Of a DNA stretch of 58,244 bases, positions 31,277 to 39,142 are shown piece by piece. Source of the stretch: an uncultured Lachnospiraceae bacterium (lineage in GTDB: Bacteria > Bacillota > Clostridia > Lachnospirales > Lachnospiraceae); the NCBI GenBank assembly GCA_910589075.1, contig CAJUSK010000024.1:1-58244 (forward strand), in the 5' to 3' direction. Below the pieces are notes generated by a model. The model was not told the DNA's origin, did not search any database, and saw only the letters and a program-made list of their open reading frames with translations. Position numbers and translations under genes: made by a program. The stretch's first letter is position 1. Each line of letters begins with the position of its first letter.

Positions 31277-32221
31277 ATGGACAATTTTATGAACAGGCTG
31301 TCACAGCGGTTCAGCGCCCAGGAGATTATCAACGCAAATACACAGGCAGAGGCAAAAGAACTGAACCGGTTGCGGGAGCAGCGCAAGGAATACGATGAAT
31401 GCATGCAGGAGATGCGCAGGCTCAACCTGAAAAATGTGGAAAGTGCCGAGAAAATCTACACACTGGCCGAACAGGTGAATACATTGGCAGGCAGAGCGCT
31501 TGGAGAACTGGATGAAAAAGAAAAGCGGGAAAGCATACAGGCCGTACAGCTTGAAAATCTGCAGAAAGGGATGACGGATATCGGACAGGATGTGCGGACT
31601 GTTCAGAAAGAGTCAGGCTTTTTACAGGAAGGCATGACCGCCGTAAAAGAGCAGATTCAGGCGGTGCAGGAGGCTTCACAGGAGTTCCTTGGCGGCTTTG
31701 CGTCGATGCAGAAAGAGCTGGAGGAAGCAGGGCGTAATCTGACCACACTGCAAAGCGAAGTGGCATCAGCCCGCGGTGACATCCGTACATTGCAGGAAAT
31801 AGCAGAGAGCGTTCAGTCCGAGCAGAACAGGATGCAGGTGCGCGAACAGTCGGCCCGTGAGGAATCCGGTGCTGCTTTTGACGAAATACGGGAAACTCTG
31901 AAAGTGATAAGCGCCGCCATCGAGGAAATGAAAGAAGCCTTTGCGGAAAGTGAAGAACTGGCAGAAGAAATCGAAGACAAACTGAAATCCACCAATACGG
32001 AATTACAGGAGTTTATGCATAAGGAAAGCGTTAAAGTGTACAGAAATGTACAGGCCATACTGACGGATGAGTTTCAGAACCAGACCCAGGAACTGACGGA
32101 GAAGATTCAGCAGGATAAACCGGGGAACAGGGGATTATATGCTCTGGTCAGTGCCGCTCTGCTGGTATCGCTGGGAAATCTGGGTGTTTGGATTGCCTGG
32201 ATTTTTGGATGTTTTTCGTGA
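31277..32221 (+). CDS. Tail-anchored coiled-coil protein of unknown function
   Basis: No family was recognised for this 314-residue protein. Residues about 20-275 are rich in Glu, Gln, Ala, Lys and Leu in heptad-like order with almost no Pro or aromatic residues, so a long coiled coil is expected. A single hydrophobic segment at the extreme C-terminus (LYALVSAALLVSLGNLGVWIAWIFGCF, about 286-312) makes it a tail-anchored membrane protein with the rod in the cytoplasm. The design resembles methyl-accepting or scaffold proteins, but no signalling domain is seen. GGAGG precedes the ATG and an own promoter is likely. Confidence 0.75.
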   Translation: MDNFMNRLSQRFSAQEIINANTQAEAKELNRLREQRKEYDECMQEMRRLNLKNVESAEKIYTLAEQVNTLAGRALGELDEKEKRESIQAVQLENLQKGMTDIGQDVRTVQKESGFLQEGMTAVKEQIQAVQEASQEFLGGFASMQKELEEAGRNLTTLQSEVASARGDIRTLQEIAESVQSEQNRMQVREQSAREESGAAFDEIRETLKVISAAIEEMKEAFAESEELAEEIEDKLKSTNTELQEFMHKESVKVYRNVQAILTDEFQNQTQELTEKIQQDKPGNRGLYALVSAALLVSLGNLGVWIAWIFGCFS

Positions 32222-32318
32222 TATATCGGTGGGAGAATGCCTGGAAGAATCAGGATAAGCCGGGCGTTTTGAGGCAGAGTTGATTTCGGATAATAAGAAA
32301 GAGAGTGAGGAGAAGCCC

Positions 32319-32882
32319 ATGAGCAAACAGATATGGAAACCGGGCAATATGCTGTATCCCCTTCCGGTTGTGTTGGTCAGTGTTGCCGGCGCAGCAGGGG
32401 AGCGGAATCTTTTTACCGTGGCATGGACAGGGACAGTCTGCTCCGATCCGCCCATGGTTTCCATTTCCGTAAGGAAGCAGCGGCATTCCCATGGTATGAT
32501 CGGGGAAACAGGAGAATTTGTCATCAATCTGACTACGGAAAAGCTGGCGTTTGCCACGGATTATTGCGGTGTTAAAAGCGGCAGGGATGTGGACAAATGG
32601 AAGGAAATGAAACTGACACCGGTGTCGGCACAGCATGTGAAAGCACCTCTGCTGGAGGAAAGCCCTGTGAATCTGGAATGTAAGGTTACAGAAGTCAGGG
32701 AACTGGGCAGCCATGATATGTTTCTGGCCGAAGTGGTCTGTGTGCATGCGGACGAGGCATATATGGACGAGAAGGGGCGGTTTGATCTGGCAAAGGCGGA
32801 TCCCATCGTATATTCTCATGGAACCTATTATACAATGGGCAGTCCCCTCGGCACATTTGGATACAGTGTCAGAAAAAAATAA
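32319..32882 (+). CDS. Flavin reductase family protein (FMN-binding)
   Basis: The 187-residue protein fits the flavin reductase-like split-barrel family: NMLYPLPVVLVSVAG near the start, then TVAWTGTVCSDPPMVSISVRK, RHSHGMIGETGEFVINLTTEK and ESPVNLECKVTEVRELGSHDMFLAEVV. Members bind FMN and reduce flavins or act on unknown substrates; the short single-domain form gives no further hint. ATG 32319 was chosen for GAGGAGAAG upstream; the frame is open from 32280. It converges with dinB, with only 5 bp between the stops. Confidence 0.88.
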   Translation: MSKQIWKPGNMLYPLPVVLVSVAGAAGERNLFTVAWTGTVCSDPPMVSISVRKQRHSHGMIGETGEFVINLTTEKLAFATDYCGVKSGRDVDKWKEMKLTPVSAQHVKAPLLEESPVNLECKVTEVRELGSHDMFLAEVVCVHADEAYMDEKGRFDLAKADPIVYSHGTYYTMGSPLGTFGYSVRKK

Positions 32883-32887
32883 CCGGC

Positions 32888-34105
32888 TTAATGTTTTTTG
32901 AATTCTTCTTTCCGCCCCAACAGACTTCCGCGTATCACGGAATGTTCTCCGAAGCGTTTGCGAATGGTATCAATGGCTTCATCCAGTTTGTGCTGCTTTT
33001 CGGACAGCTTTGGCTGTTCCAGGTCAAACAGGGAAAGCTGTACAGGATCGGAAACCGGACAGAGCCGTGCCGTGCGGATACCCAGCAGACGGATGGGCGC
33101 CTGGTTCCAGGTTTCCTCAAAGAGTTTACAAGCGGTTTCATAGATAATCCGGTCATGGTCCACCGGTGATATAAAAGTGGTTTGGTGGGAAACGGTCTGA
33201 AAATCCGCGTATTTGATTTCCAGGCTTTCCATCATGGCCCGCTGGCCTGCTGCCCGCAGTCTGTAAGCCACAGATTCAGACAGGGAGAGCAGGGCGGTTC
33301 TGGCTTCATCGGCGGTTACGGCATCTTTTGGAAGGGTAATGGAGTTGCCGATACCTTTGGCTTTCACCGGCTGCGAAACAACGGTGGAGGGATCGATGCC
33401 GTTGGCATATTGCCAGAGCAGCCGGCCATGGCTTTTCAGATGGGCTTCCAGAATCATAGGATCGGCGAGGGCCAAATCTCTGATGGTGAGAATTTCCAGC
33501 TTCCGCAGTGTTTCCACACTGGATTTTCCGCACATATACAGGGCGGAAACAGGAAGCGGCCACATCTTTTTTTCAATTTCCCATGAAAATAACGTATGTG
33601 TCAGATTGGGCTTTCGAAAATCGGAGGCCATTTTGGCAAGCACCTTGCGATTGGAAACACCTATATTTACCGTAAATCCAAAAGTCTTATAAATCTCTTC
33701 CCGTATGGTATCTGCGCCTGACACGGGTGTCTTATAATTTCCGGCAATGGGAGTAAAATTCATATAGCATTCGTCCACACTGACCTGCTCAATGTCAGGG
33801 CAAATATCTGACAAATATGTCATAAGTTCTCCGGAGCGCCTGGCATACAGCGTGTGATCCGGCGGAACCATAACCAGTGACGGGCATTTGCGGAAAGCGT
33901 TTACCACAGGTTCACCTGTCCGTATGCCATACTTTTTTGCCGGGCCGGATTTGGCCAGCACGACGCCATGGCGTTTTTCTATGTCACCGCCCACAATGGA
34001 CGGGATGACACGCAGGTCAGGTGTTTCCTCATTTGCACCTCTCTCCAGTGCCGTCCAGCTTAAATAGGCAGAATTTACATCAATATGAAAGATGGTTGTC
34101 TCCAT
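32888..34105 (-). CDS. dinB: DinB-type translesion DNA polymerase (Pol IV family)
   Basis: The 405-residue Y-family polymerase has the N-terminal IFHIDVNSAYLSWTALE, a catalytic SVDECYMNFT (S-x-D-E) and KVLAKMASDFRKPN. The little-finger region follows, then a C-terminal clamp-binding motif QLSLFD. It would copy past damaged bases. It is longer than many Pol IV proteins because of the C-terminal extension carrying the clamp motif, a form frequent in Clostridia. No LexA-type box was found in its upstream region, so SOS control is not shown here. Confidence 0.92.
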   Translation of the reverse strand: METTIFHIDVNSAYLSWTALERGANEETPDLRVIPSIVGGDIEKRHGVVLAKSGPAKKYGIRTGEPVVNAFRKCPSLVMVPPDHTLYARRSGELMTYLSDICPDIEQVSVDECYMNFTPIAGNYKTPVSGADTIREEIYKTFGFTVNIGVSNRKVLAKMASDFRKPNLTHTLFSWEIEKKMWPLPVSALYMCGKSSVETLRKLEILTIRDLALADPMILEAHLKSHGRLLWQYANGIDPSTVVSQPVKAKGIGNSITLPKDAVTADEARTALLSLSESVAYRLRAAGQRAMMESLEIKYADFQTVSHQTTFISPVDHDRIIYETACKLFEETWNQAPIRLLGIRTARLCPVSDPVQLSLFDLEQPKLSEKQHKLDEAIDTIRKRFGEHSVIRGSLLGRKEEFKKH

Positions 34106-34164
34106 GGCTGTCCTCCTAAACAGATCATATGTGAATACTGATATTTTACAAATTTGGAAAAATC

Positions 34165-34193
34165 TTTACAAGTAAAATATTAGCTGATAGAAT
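34165..34193 (+). promoter_or_regulatory. Promoter of the M23 peptidase gene
   Basis: TTTACA (34165-34170), 17-bp spacer, TAGAAT (34188-34193), 57 bp upstream of the start. Confidence 0.5.
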
Positions 34194-34249
34194 AAAAATG
34201 TTACATGATTGTTACAATGATCTGTTAAATACAGGAAAGTTGATCTGTG

Positions 34250-35818
34250 ATGAAAAATCTTAGAAAAATCAAATGGGCATATATGAAAGGGATGGGACTG
34301 GCAATTATTGTCAGTGCTTTCTTTCTGCCCCATTATATGAAACCGGAAAGTACGGGAAATAATATATTTTACATTTCTTTAAATGGTGTGGCAGTGGGAA
34401 CCAGCGCAGTGGAAGATACGGAGGCGCTGGTGCGGCAGGCACGTCTTCAGATCGCGGGTGAGAGCGATGCGCCTGTTTTGCTGGAAGCGGAAGTATCCGT
34501 GGAAGGGGAAGAGGTATATTTCGGCAAGGTGGATTCTCAGGACACGATCGTCTCCAATATGGTGGAAGTGATGCGTGAAGGGGAAGTGGAGACATTGGCG
34601 CGTTCCTATACGGTTAAAATTAATGAATTCACGGTAAATCTGGCGAGTTCTCAGGATGTACTTGCACTGTTGGACGCAGTGTTTGATAAATATGACAGTG
34701 ATGATAACTATGGTGTCAGACTTGTGCTGGACCCATACCGGGAACTGAATGTGTTGACGACCCAGGTGATCGACCGGGAAGAAGAGCGGAAACAGGAAGA
34801 AAAAGCGGGGGATTTTCATAAAAGAGCGGGTATGGATGCCTGTATGGAACCCATGGATGCCGACAGTCTGCCTGGCGAAAAAAAAGATTTTTCGGATTAT
34901 GAAACCGGTCTGATTTCCCTTGCTTACGGGGATTCGGTGGAGGTGGTGGAAGCATATCTGCCGCCGGAGGATCTGACACCGCTGCAGGATGCCATCGCTC
35001 AGGTGACGAAGGAACAGGAAAAAAATAAAATCTATGAAGTGGTGGCCGGGGATACGCTTTCGCAGATCGCGGAGGATAACGGGCTGGCGATGGACAGGCT
35101 GGTTGCTATGAATCCCACCATCGAAAATGAAAGCTCTACCATACGTGTGGGAGATGAGATCATCGTCACGGCGCCGGAACCGGAGTTGTCTGTTCTCAGG
35201 CAGGAACAGCAATACTACGAAGAAGATTATGACTCGGATGTCATTTACATTGATAATGATGGGTGGTACACTACAGAACGTGTCACCAGACAGGAGCCGT
35301 CTGCAGGACACCGCAGAGTGGTGGCGGTGGTTTCATACCGCAATGATTCCGAAACCGGACGGGAGATTCAGAAAGAAGAGGTGACGATAGAAGCTGTGCC
35401 CAAGATTGTGGAGCGGGGTACCAAAACGCCGCCCACATATATCAAACCCATTTCCGGGGGACGGCTTTCCTCCGGGTTCGGAAGACGGAATGCACCGACG
35501 AAAGGGGCTTCCAGCTACCACAAAGGGATTGACTGGGCGACACCCATCGGCACTGCGGTTATGGCGTCCTGTGATGGCGTGGTTACAAGGGCCGGCTGGG
35601 GCAGCGGCTACGGATATGTGGTCTATATTGACCATGGGGACGGGCGGCAGACGCGCTACGGACATCTGAGCAAAGTGCTGGTGAAAGCAGGGCAGCAGGT
35701 ATCCCAGGGGCAGAAGATTGCCCTCAGCGGAAATACCGGCCGGAGTACCGGACCGCATGTGCATTTCGAAATTTTAATCGGCGGTTCCCAGGTGAATCCA
35801 CTGAACTATCTGAGCTGA
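34250..35818 (+). CDS. LysM and G5-like M23 (LytM) cell-wall peptidase
   Basis: This 522-residue secreted or membrane-anchored protein starts with a signal-anchor (YMKGMGLAIIVSAFFLPHYM). The regions in order are: an unassigned N-terminal part (about 35-220), LysM (YEVVAGDTLSQIAEDNGLAM, about 263-310), a G5-like strand region (ETGREIQKEEVTIEAVPKIVERGTK), and M23 peptidase. The M23 zinc residues appear as H and D in SSYHKGIDWATP and HxH in GPHVHFEI, so it should be active. GAGSGYG-type and YGHLSK segments complete the domain. It likely cuts peptidoglycan cross-links during growth or sporulation. ATG 34250 was chosen next to GGAAAG. Confidence 0.88.
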   Translation: MKNLRKIKWAYMKGMGLAIIVSAFFLPHYMKPESTGNNIFYISLNGVAVGTSAVEDTEALVRQARLQIAGESDAPVLLEAEVSVEGEEVYFGKVDSQDTIVSNMVEVMREGEVETLARSYTVKINEFTVNLASSQDVLALLDAVFDKYDSDDNYGVRLVLDPYRELNVLTTQVIDREEERKQEEKAGDFHKRAGMDACMEPMDADSLPGEKKDFSDYETGLISLAYGDSVEVVEAYLPPEDLTPLQDAIAQVTKEQEKNKIYEVVAGDTLSQIAEDNGLAMDRLVAMNPTIENESSTIRVGDEIIVTAPEPELSVLRQEQQYYEEDYDSDVIYIDNDGWYTTERVTRQEPSAGHRRVVAVVSYRNDSETGREIQKEEVTIEAVPKIVERGTKTPPTYIKPISGGRLSSGFGRRNAPTKGASSYHKGIDWATPIGTAVMASCDGVVTRAGWGSGYGYVVYIDHGDGRQTRYGHLSKVLVKAGQQVSQGQKIALSGNTGRSTGPHVHFEILIGGSQVNPLNYLS

Positions 35819-35902
35819 TTGTTTGCGGATTTGCCACATATTCCGGAGGGTTCGGATTCAGGGTGAGAATTAAAATTCCAGACAAAGGAAAAACACTGTG
35901 GC

Positions 35903-35930
35903 TTTACAAATGGGAGAAATGTGGTATACT
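35903..35930 (+). promoter_or_regulatory. Promoter of murA
   Basis: TTTACA (35903-35908), 16-bp spacer, TATACT (35925-35930) preceded by TGG (extended -10). Confidence 0.6.
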
Positions 35931-35963
35931 ACATGATAGTCTTAATTTTTCAGAGGTAAAATT

Positions 35964-37256
35964 ATGGAACAGTATGCAATTAAGGGTGGTAATCCACTGG
36001 TGGGTGAAGTGGAAATCGGAGGCGCAAAAAATGCGGCGCTTGCGATTCTGGCCGCTTCCATTATGACGGATGAAACCGTATTGATAGAAAATATGCCCGA
36101 TGTACGTGATACCAATGTTCTGCTTCAGGCCATTTCCAGCATCGGCGGAATCGTGGAACGCATTGACAGACATACCGTAAAAATCAACGGTTCACAGATC
36201 CATGATCTGATTATAGACGGTGACTATATTAAAAAAATCAGAGCATCATATTATCTGCTGGGCGCGCTGCTGGGCAAATATAAAAAGGCCGAGGTGGCGC
36301 TTCCGGGAGGCTGTAATATCGGCAGCCGTCCCATCGATCAGCATCTGAAAGGCTTCCGGGCGCTGGGGGCAGATGTGAACATTGCCCATGGTCTGATCAT
36401 TGCCCAGGCCGATACATTGCGTGGCAATCATATTTATATGGACGTGGTGACGGTGGGCGCGACCATCAATGTGATGATGGCAGCCGTTATGGCGGAAGGA
36501 ATGACCACTATCGAAAATGCGGCAAAAGAGCCCCATGTGGTGGATCTTGCGAATTTCCTGAACAGTATGGGCGCCAATATCAGAGGGGCCGGAACAGATG
36601 TAATCCGTATCCGGGGGGTATCCAGGCTCCACCGGACGGAATATACCATTATTCCGGACCAGATAGAAGCAGGCACATTTATGTTTGCCGCCGCTGTTAC
36701 GAAGGGCGACATTACCGTGAAAAATGTAATCCCCAAGCATCTGGAATCCATCAGTGCCAAGCTGTTGGAAATCGGCTGTGAAATTGAAGAATCGGACGAT
36801 GCCGTGCGGGTGGTGGCTTCCAGACGGCTGAACCATACCCACGTGAAGACTTTGCCCTATCCGGGGTTTCCCACGGATATGCAGCCACAGATAGCTGTTG
36901 CCCTGGGGCTTTCCAACGGCACCAGCATTGTGACAGAGAGCATATTTGAAAATCGTTTTAAATATGTGGATGAGCTGACCCGTATGGGCGGCAGTGTGAA
37001 AGTGGAAGGCAATACGGCGATTATCAACGGTGTGGATAAATATACGGGCGCGGGCATCACCGCACCGGATCTGCGTGCTGGCGCAGCACTTGTGCTGGCA
37101 GGGCTGGCTGCAGAAGGATTTACCACCATTGATGAGATCCGCTACATTGAGCGGGGGTATGAAGACTTCCCACAGAAATTAAAGAGCCTGGGCGCGCAGA
37201 TCGAGCTGGTGGATACGGAGAAGGATTTACAGAAGTTCAAACTGTGTGCGGGCTGA
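35964..37256 (+). CDS. murA: UDP-N-acetylglucosamine 1-carboxyvinyltransferase
   Basis: MurA transfers enolpyruvate from PEP to UDP-GlcNAc, the first committed step of peptidoglycan synthesis. The 430-residue protein has KNAALAILAASIMTDE near residue 22 and the catalytic loop LPGGCNIGSRPIDQHLKGF with Cys117, the residue targeted by fosfomycin. It also has RAGAALVLAGLAAEG and the C-terminal YIERGYEDFPQKLKSLGA. Catalytic Cys is present, so fosfomycin sensitivity by this criterion is expected. An extended -10 promoter precedes it; a palindromic repeat 17 bp after the stop probably ends transcription. Confidence 0.96.
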   Translation: MEQYAIKGGNPLVGEVEIGGAKNAALAILAASIMTDETVLIENMPDVRDTNVLLQAISSIGGIVERIDRHTVKINGSQIHDLIIDGDYIKKIRASYYLLGALLGKYKKAEVALPGGCNIGSRPIDQHLKGFRALGADVNIAHGLIIAQADTLRGNHIYMDVVTVGATINVMMAAVMAEGMTTIENAAKEPHVVDLANFLNSMGANIRGAGTDVIRIRGVSRLHRTEYTIIPDQIEAGTFMFAAAVTKGDITVKNVIPKHLESISAKLLEIGCEIEESDDAVRVVASRRLNHTHVKTLPYPGFPTDMQPQIAVALGLSNGTSIVTESIFENRFKYVDELTRMGGSVKVEGNTAIINGVDKYTGAGITAPDLRAGAALVLAGLAAEGFTTIDEIRYIERGYEDFPQKLKSLGAQIELVDTEKDLQKFKLCAG

Positions 37257-37272
37257 CGGGCTGCTTTTATGA

Positions 37273-37309
37273 GTGACAATCAAAAGCAGACAGACCATGC
37301 TTTTCATTG
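37273..37309 (+). repeat. Palindromic repeat family, copy 4; probable murA terminator
   Basis: GTGACAATCAAAAGC ... GCTTTTCATTG, one mismatch in 11 bp, followed by TTTCTTTTTC. The T run makes it also function as a terminator for murA. Confidence 0.6.
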
Positions 37310-37328
37310 TTTCTTTTTCAGAAAGCTG

Positions 37329-37357
37329 TTGACAGACATACCGTATGGGTGTATCCT
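37329..37357 (+). promoter_or_regulatory. Promoter of the metK riboswitch transcript
   Basis: TTGACA (37329-37334), 17-bp spacer, TATCCT (37352-37357), starting about 30 bp before the aptamer. Confidence 0.6.
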
Positions 37358-37390
37358 GTTGATGATATGAAAATTCCATATTGCCTATTT

Positions 37391-37540
37391 TCTCTTATTC
37401 AGAGTGGTGGAGGTACATAGGACCTGTGAAGCCACGGCAACCCCGAAAGGAAGGTGCCAACCTGAGCGAGTGGATCGAACAATAAGAGGATTTGAGTATC
37501 AGATGTATCAAGTCCGCTTAATGAGCGGACTTTTTTATGG
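37391..37540 (+). promoter_or_regulatory. SAM-I (S-box) riboswitch controlling metK
   Basis: The aptamer (37391-37490) has closing stem TCTCTTATT/AATAAGAGGA, GTGGAGG, the core GAAGCCACGGCAACC, and AAGGTGCCAACC. These are the S-box sequence blocks. The expression platform is a terminator AAGTCCGCT, TAATG, AGCGGACTT plus T run (37510-37536). The likely antiterminator pairs GGATTTGA (37487-37494) with TCAAGTCC (37508-37515), sharing bases with both the aptamer stem and the terminator. High SAM should favour termination and so repress SAM synthetase. Confidence 0.92.
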
Positions 37541-37605
37541 TATAGGAAATTTGTCTGCAATTTCTGCTGCCATAAAGAGGTTGTGCGCGGCTGCGCGCGT
37601 TACTG

Positions 37606-37645
37606 TTCATGACAATAAAAAGTTCGCAGGGCGTGCTTTCTATTG
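37606..37645 (+). repeat. Palindromic repeat family, copy 5
   Basis: TTCATGACAATAAAAAG ... GGGCGTGCTTTCTATTG between the riboswitch and metK. Because it is in the metK leader it would be transcribed as a hairpin 28 bp before the start codon. Confidence 0.65.
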
Positions 37646-37672
37646 TTTTCAAATTTTCAGGAGGAAAGACAG

Positions 37673-38860
37673 ATGGAGAAACTTTTATTTACGTCGGAGT
37701 CCGTGACAGAAGGACATCCCGACAAAATGTGTGATGCTATTTCTGATGCCATTCTGGATGCATTAATGGAAAAAGATCCTATGAGCCGTGTGGCATGTGA
37801 ATCTGCAAGCTGTACAGGTTTTGTCCTTGTAACCGGAGAGATTACAACAAGCGCTTATGTGGATATTCAGAAGATCGTGCGTGAAACCGTAAAAGAGATC
37901 GGTTACGACAGATCCGAATATGGCTTCGACGGCAATACCTGTGCCGTTATGGTGGCTATCGACGAGCAGTCTTCCGATATTGCCATGGGCGTGGACAAAG
38001 CGCTGGAAGCAAAAGAAAACAAAATGTCCGATGCGGAGATTGAGGCTATCGGTGCGGGCGATCAGGGGATGATGTTCGGGTATGCCACCAATGAGACACC
38101 GGAATATATGCCCTATCCCATTTCACTTGCACACAAGCTGGCTCTGCAGCTTACAAAGGTAAGAAAAGATGGCACACTGAAATATCTGCGTCCTGACGGC
38201 AAGAGCCAGGTTTCCGTAGAATATGATGAAAATGGCGCTCCCAAAAGACTGGAAGCAGTGGTGCTCTCCACACAGCACGATGCGGATGTGACACAGGAAC
38301 AGATCCACGAAGATATTAAGAAATATGTATTTGATCCCGTTTTGCCTGAAGATATGATCGACAGTGAAACGAAATTCTTTATCAATCCTACAGGCCGTTT
38401 CGTAATCGGTGGGCCGCATGGGGATGCAGGTCTTACAGGCCGTAAGATTATTGTGGATACTTATGGCGGATATGCCCGTCATGGCGGCGGTGCATTCTCC
38501 GGAAAGGACTGCACGAAAGTTGACCGTTCCGCAGCTTATGCGGCGCGTTATGTGGCAAAGAACATTGTGGCAGCAGGATTGGCTGACAAGTGTGAGATCC
38601 AGCTCTCCTACGCCATCGGTGTGGCACAGCCCACATCCGTAATGGTGGATTCTTTTGGCACAGGAAAAGTAGCCGATGAAAAACTGGTGGAAATTGTCCG
38701 TGAAAACTTTGACCTCCGTCCGGCAGGTATTATCAAAATGCTGGATCTGCGTCGTCCGATTTATAAGCAGACGGCAGCTTATGGCCATTTTGGACGCAAT
38801 GATCTTGATCTTCCGTGGGAGAAGACAGACAAAGTGGATGTATTGAAAAAATATCTGTAA
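37673..38860 (+). CDS. metK: S-adenosylmethionine synthetase
   Basis: MetK makes SAM from methionine and ATP. The 395-residue protein has TSESVTEGHPDKMCDAISDAILD at the start, GAGDQGMMFGYATNETPEYMP, the metal/phosphate loop GGPHGDAGLTGRKIIVDTYGG, and GGGAFSGKDCTKVDRSAAY. All conserved catalytic blocks are present. ATG 37673 was chosen because GGAGGAAAG lies upstream and MEKLLFTSESV is the usual start; the frame is open from 37643. Regulation by the S-box riboswitch is evident. A terminator follows the gene. Confidence 0.97.
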   Translation: MEKLLFTSESVTEGHPDKMCDAISDAILDALMEKDPMSRVACESASCTGFVLVTGEITTSAYVDIQKIVRETVKEIGYDRSEYGFDGNTCAVMVAIDEQSSDIAMGVDKALEAKENKMSDAEIEAIGAGDQGMMFGYATNETPEYMPYPISLAHKLALQLTKVRKDGTLKYLRPDGKSQVSVEYDENGAPKRLEAVVLSTQHDADVTQEQIHEDIKKYVFDPVLPEDMIDSETKFFINPTGRFVIGGPHGDAGLTGRKIIVDTYGGYARHGGGAFSGKDCTKVDRSAAYAARYVAKNIVAAGLADKCEIQLSYAIGVAQPTSVMVDSFGTGKVADEKLVEIVRENFDLRPAGIIKMLDLRRPIYKQTAAYGHFGRNDLDLPWEKTDKVDVLKKYL

Positions 38861-38870
38861 GAGATGGGAA

Positions 38871-38897
38871 GGACCGACTGTGTGTCGGTCCTTTTTG
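38871..38897 (+). terminator. Terminator of metK
   Basis: GGACCGAC, TGTGT, GTCGGTCC, then TTTTTGCTT. Eight GC-rich base pairs. Confidence 0.85.
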
Positions 38898-38901
38898 CTT
38901 G

Positions 38902-38941
38902 TTCATGACAAAAGAAAGTTTGTAAAACGTGCTTTCTTTTG
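38902..38941 (+). repeat. Palindromic repeat family, copy 6
   Basis: TTCATGACAAAAGAAAG ... CTTTCTTTTG; the arms 38909-38918 and 38932-38941 are perfect 10-bp complements. The arms changed together relative to other copies (CAATAG to CAAAAG with compensating TTTTG), which supports selection or formation as a hairpin. Confidence 0.7.
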
Positions 38942-39044
38942 CCATGACAATCCAAAACTCTTTCAGTATGCTTTCTGCCTCCACATTGGAAAATACGCAC
39001 CAGATGCTTTCTGCTGCGCTATATGATCTGAAAGATTGTCATGG
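38942..39044. repeat. Longer 103-bp element with 11-bp perfect inverted ends
   Basis: CCATGACAATC (38942-38952) and GATTGTCATGG (39034-39044) are perfect inverted ends; inside are CTTTCAG near the left and CTGAAAG near the right, plus three GCTTTCTG-like stretches. The CATGACAAT end is that of the palindromic repeat family, so this looks like the full-size relative of the short copies. It abuts copy 6 directly. Confidence 0.6.
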
Positions 39045-39064
39045 AAATTGAAACGTAGTATAAT
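39036..39064 (+). promoter_or_regulatory. Promoter of the diguanylate cyclase gene, -35 inside the repeat
   Basis: TTGTCA (39036-39041), 17-bp spacer, TATAAT (39059-39064). The -35 hexamer lies in the right terminal repeat of the 103-bp element. Confidence 0.6.
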
Positions 39065-39142
39065 AAAACAGATGGAAATTGACCGGAATCTGGCGCAGCC
39101 TGAACCGTATTCCATAAAATCATACAGTGTGGAAGAGAGCAG

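Noticed and set aside
34379..35311. A 310-codon open frame on the - strand
   Set aside because: It is antisense to the LysM/M23 gene and has no recognisable domain or ribosome binding site.
37404..37706. A 100-codon open frame before metK
   Set aside because: It covers the S-box riboswitch and its terminator, which are RNA structures.
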